From H2-BAC3 sp045863035 (lineage in GTDB: Bacteria > Bacteroidota > Ignavibacteria > Ignavibacteriales > Ignavibacteriaceae), in NCBI GenBank assembly GCA_045863035.1, contig BTUV01000141.1, positions 1-5,627 on the forward strand: DNA of 5,627 nucleotides, given 5' to 3'. The notes beneath the pieces were generated by a model. It worked only from the letters and a program-made list of their open reading frames with translations. It was not told the origin of the DNA and did no database searches. This document shows positions 5,614 through 5,627 of the stretch, piece by piece. A program made the position numbers and the translations under genes. The stretch's first letter is position 1. Every line of letters begins with the position of its first letter.

Positions 5614-5627
5614 AAGAAAAATTAAGT
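5610..5627 (+). CDS. Possible start of a further gene, cut by the window edge
   Basis: GTGA at 5610-5613 would join the stop of the preceding gene to a GTG start, a common 4-bp operon overlap. Six codons (reading VKEKLS, Met-initiated) remain open to the edge. No Shine-Dalgarno sequence is seen, and six codons cannot prove a gene. Confidence 0.2.

Overview
The window reads as a chromosomal fragment of a Gram-negative bacterium of the Bacteroidota/Chlorobiota/Ignavibacteriota (FCB) group. The evidence is a secreted DUF3078 protein (a family found mainly in Bacteroidota-type genomes), an MlaF-type lipid-transport ATPase that implies an outer membrane, several genes with weak or absent Shine-Dalgarno sequences, and AT-rich spacers around moderate-GC genes. 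The exact lineage cannot be fixed from this sequence; an Ignavibacteria-like organism is my best guess. Gene packing is dense. There is no mobile element, CRISPR array, tRNA or rRNA.

Layout, left to right. Positions 1-98 are non-coding: a 14-bp perfect palindrome, then a 35-bp array of five heptamers that runs into the stop codon of a minus-strand four-helix membrane protein (DUF1761, 99-503). A 295-bp divergent spacer follows, with a patch that looks like decayed coding sequence. Next is a plus-strand run: a secreted, probably outer-membrane beta-rich DUF3078 protein (799-1632); mscL, the large-conductance mechanosensitive channel (1654-2055), only 21 bp behind it; a small XRE/HipB-like DNA-binding protein with no toxin partner (2131-2463); and an enlarged GroES-like protein with no GroEL beside it (2544-2906).

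Convergent to this run is a minus-strand pair: a group II PLP-dependent decarboxylase (3728-5191) whose last 8 bp overlap the start of an MlaF-type ABC ATPase (3001-3735). The overlap implies translational coupling. A hairpin with a T-rich tail on the minus strand at 2905-2935 could end this transcript. A spacer holding a second 35-bp heptamer array (5231-5265) separates the decarboxylase from a divergent plus-strand conserved hypothetical protein of 102 residues (5305-5613). Its stop overlaps a possible GTG start of a further gene cut by the window edge.

Functionally the window is mostly envelope and housekeeping: a mechanosensitive safety valve beside an envelope protein, a lipid-transport ATPase, and a chaperonin-related protein. 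I see no clear new multi-gene system. The points most worth checking are the coupling of an amino-acid decarboxylase to an MlaF ATPase that lacks its permease, the GroES variant with an insert at the roof position, the matching heptamer arrays, and the conserved uncharacterised C-terminal gene.
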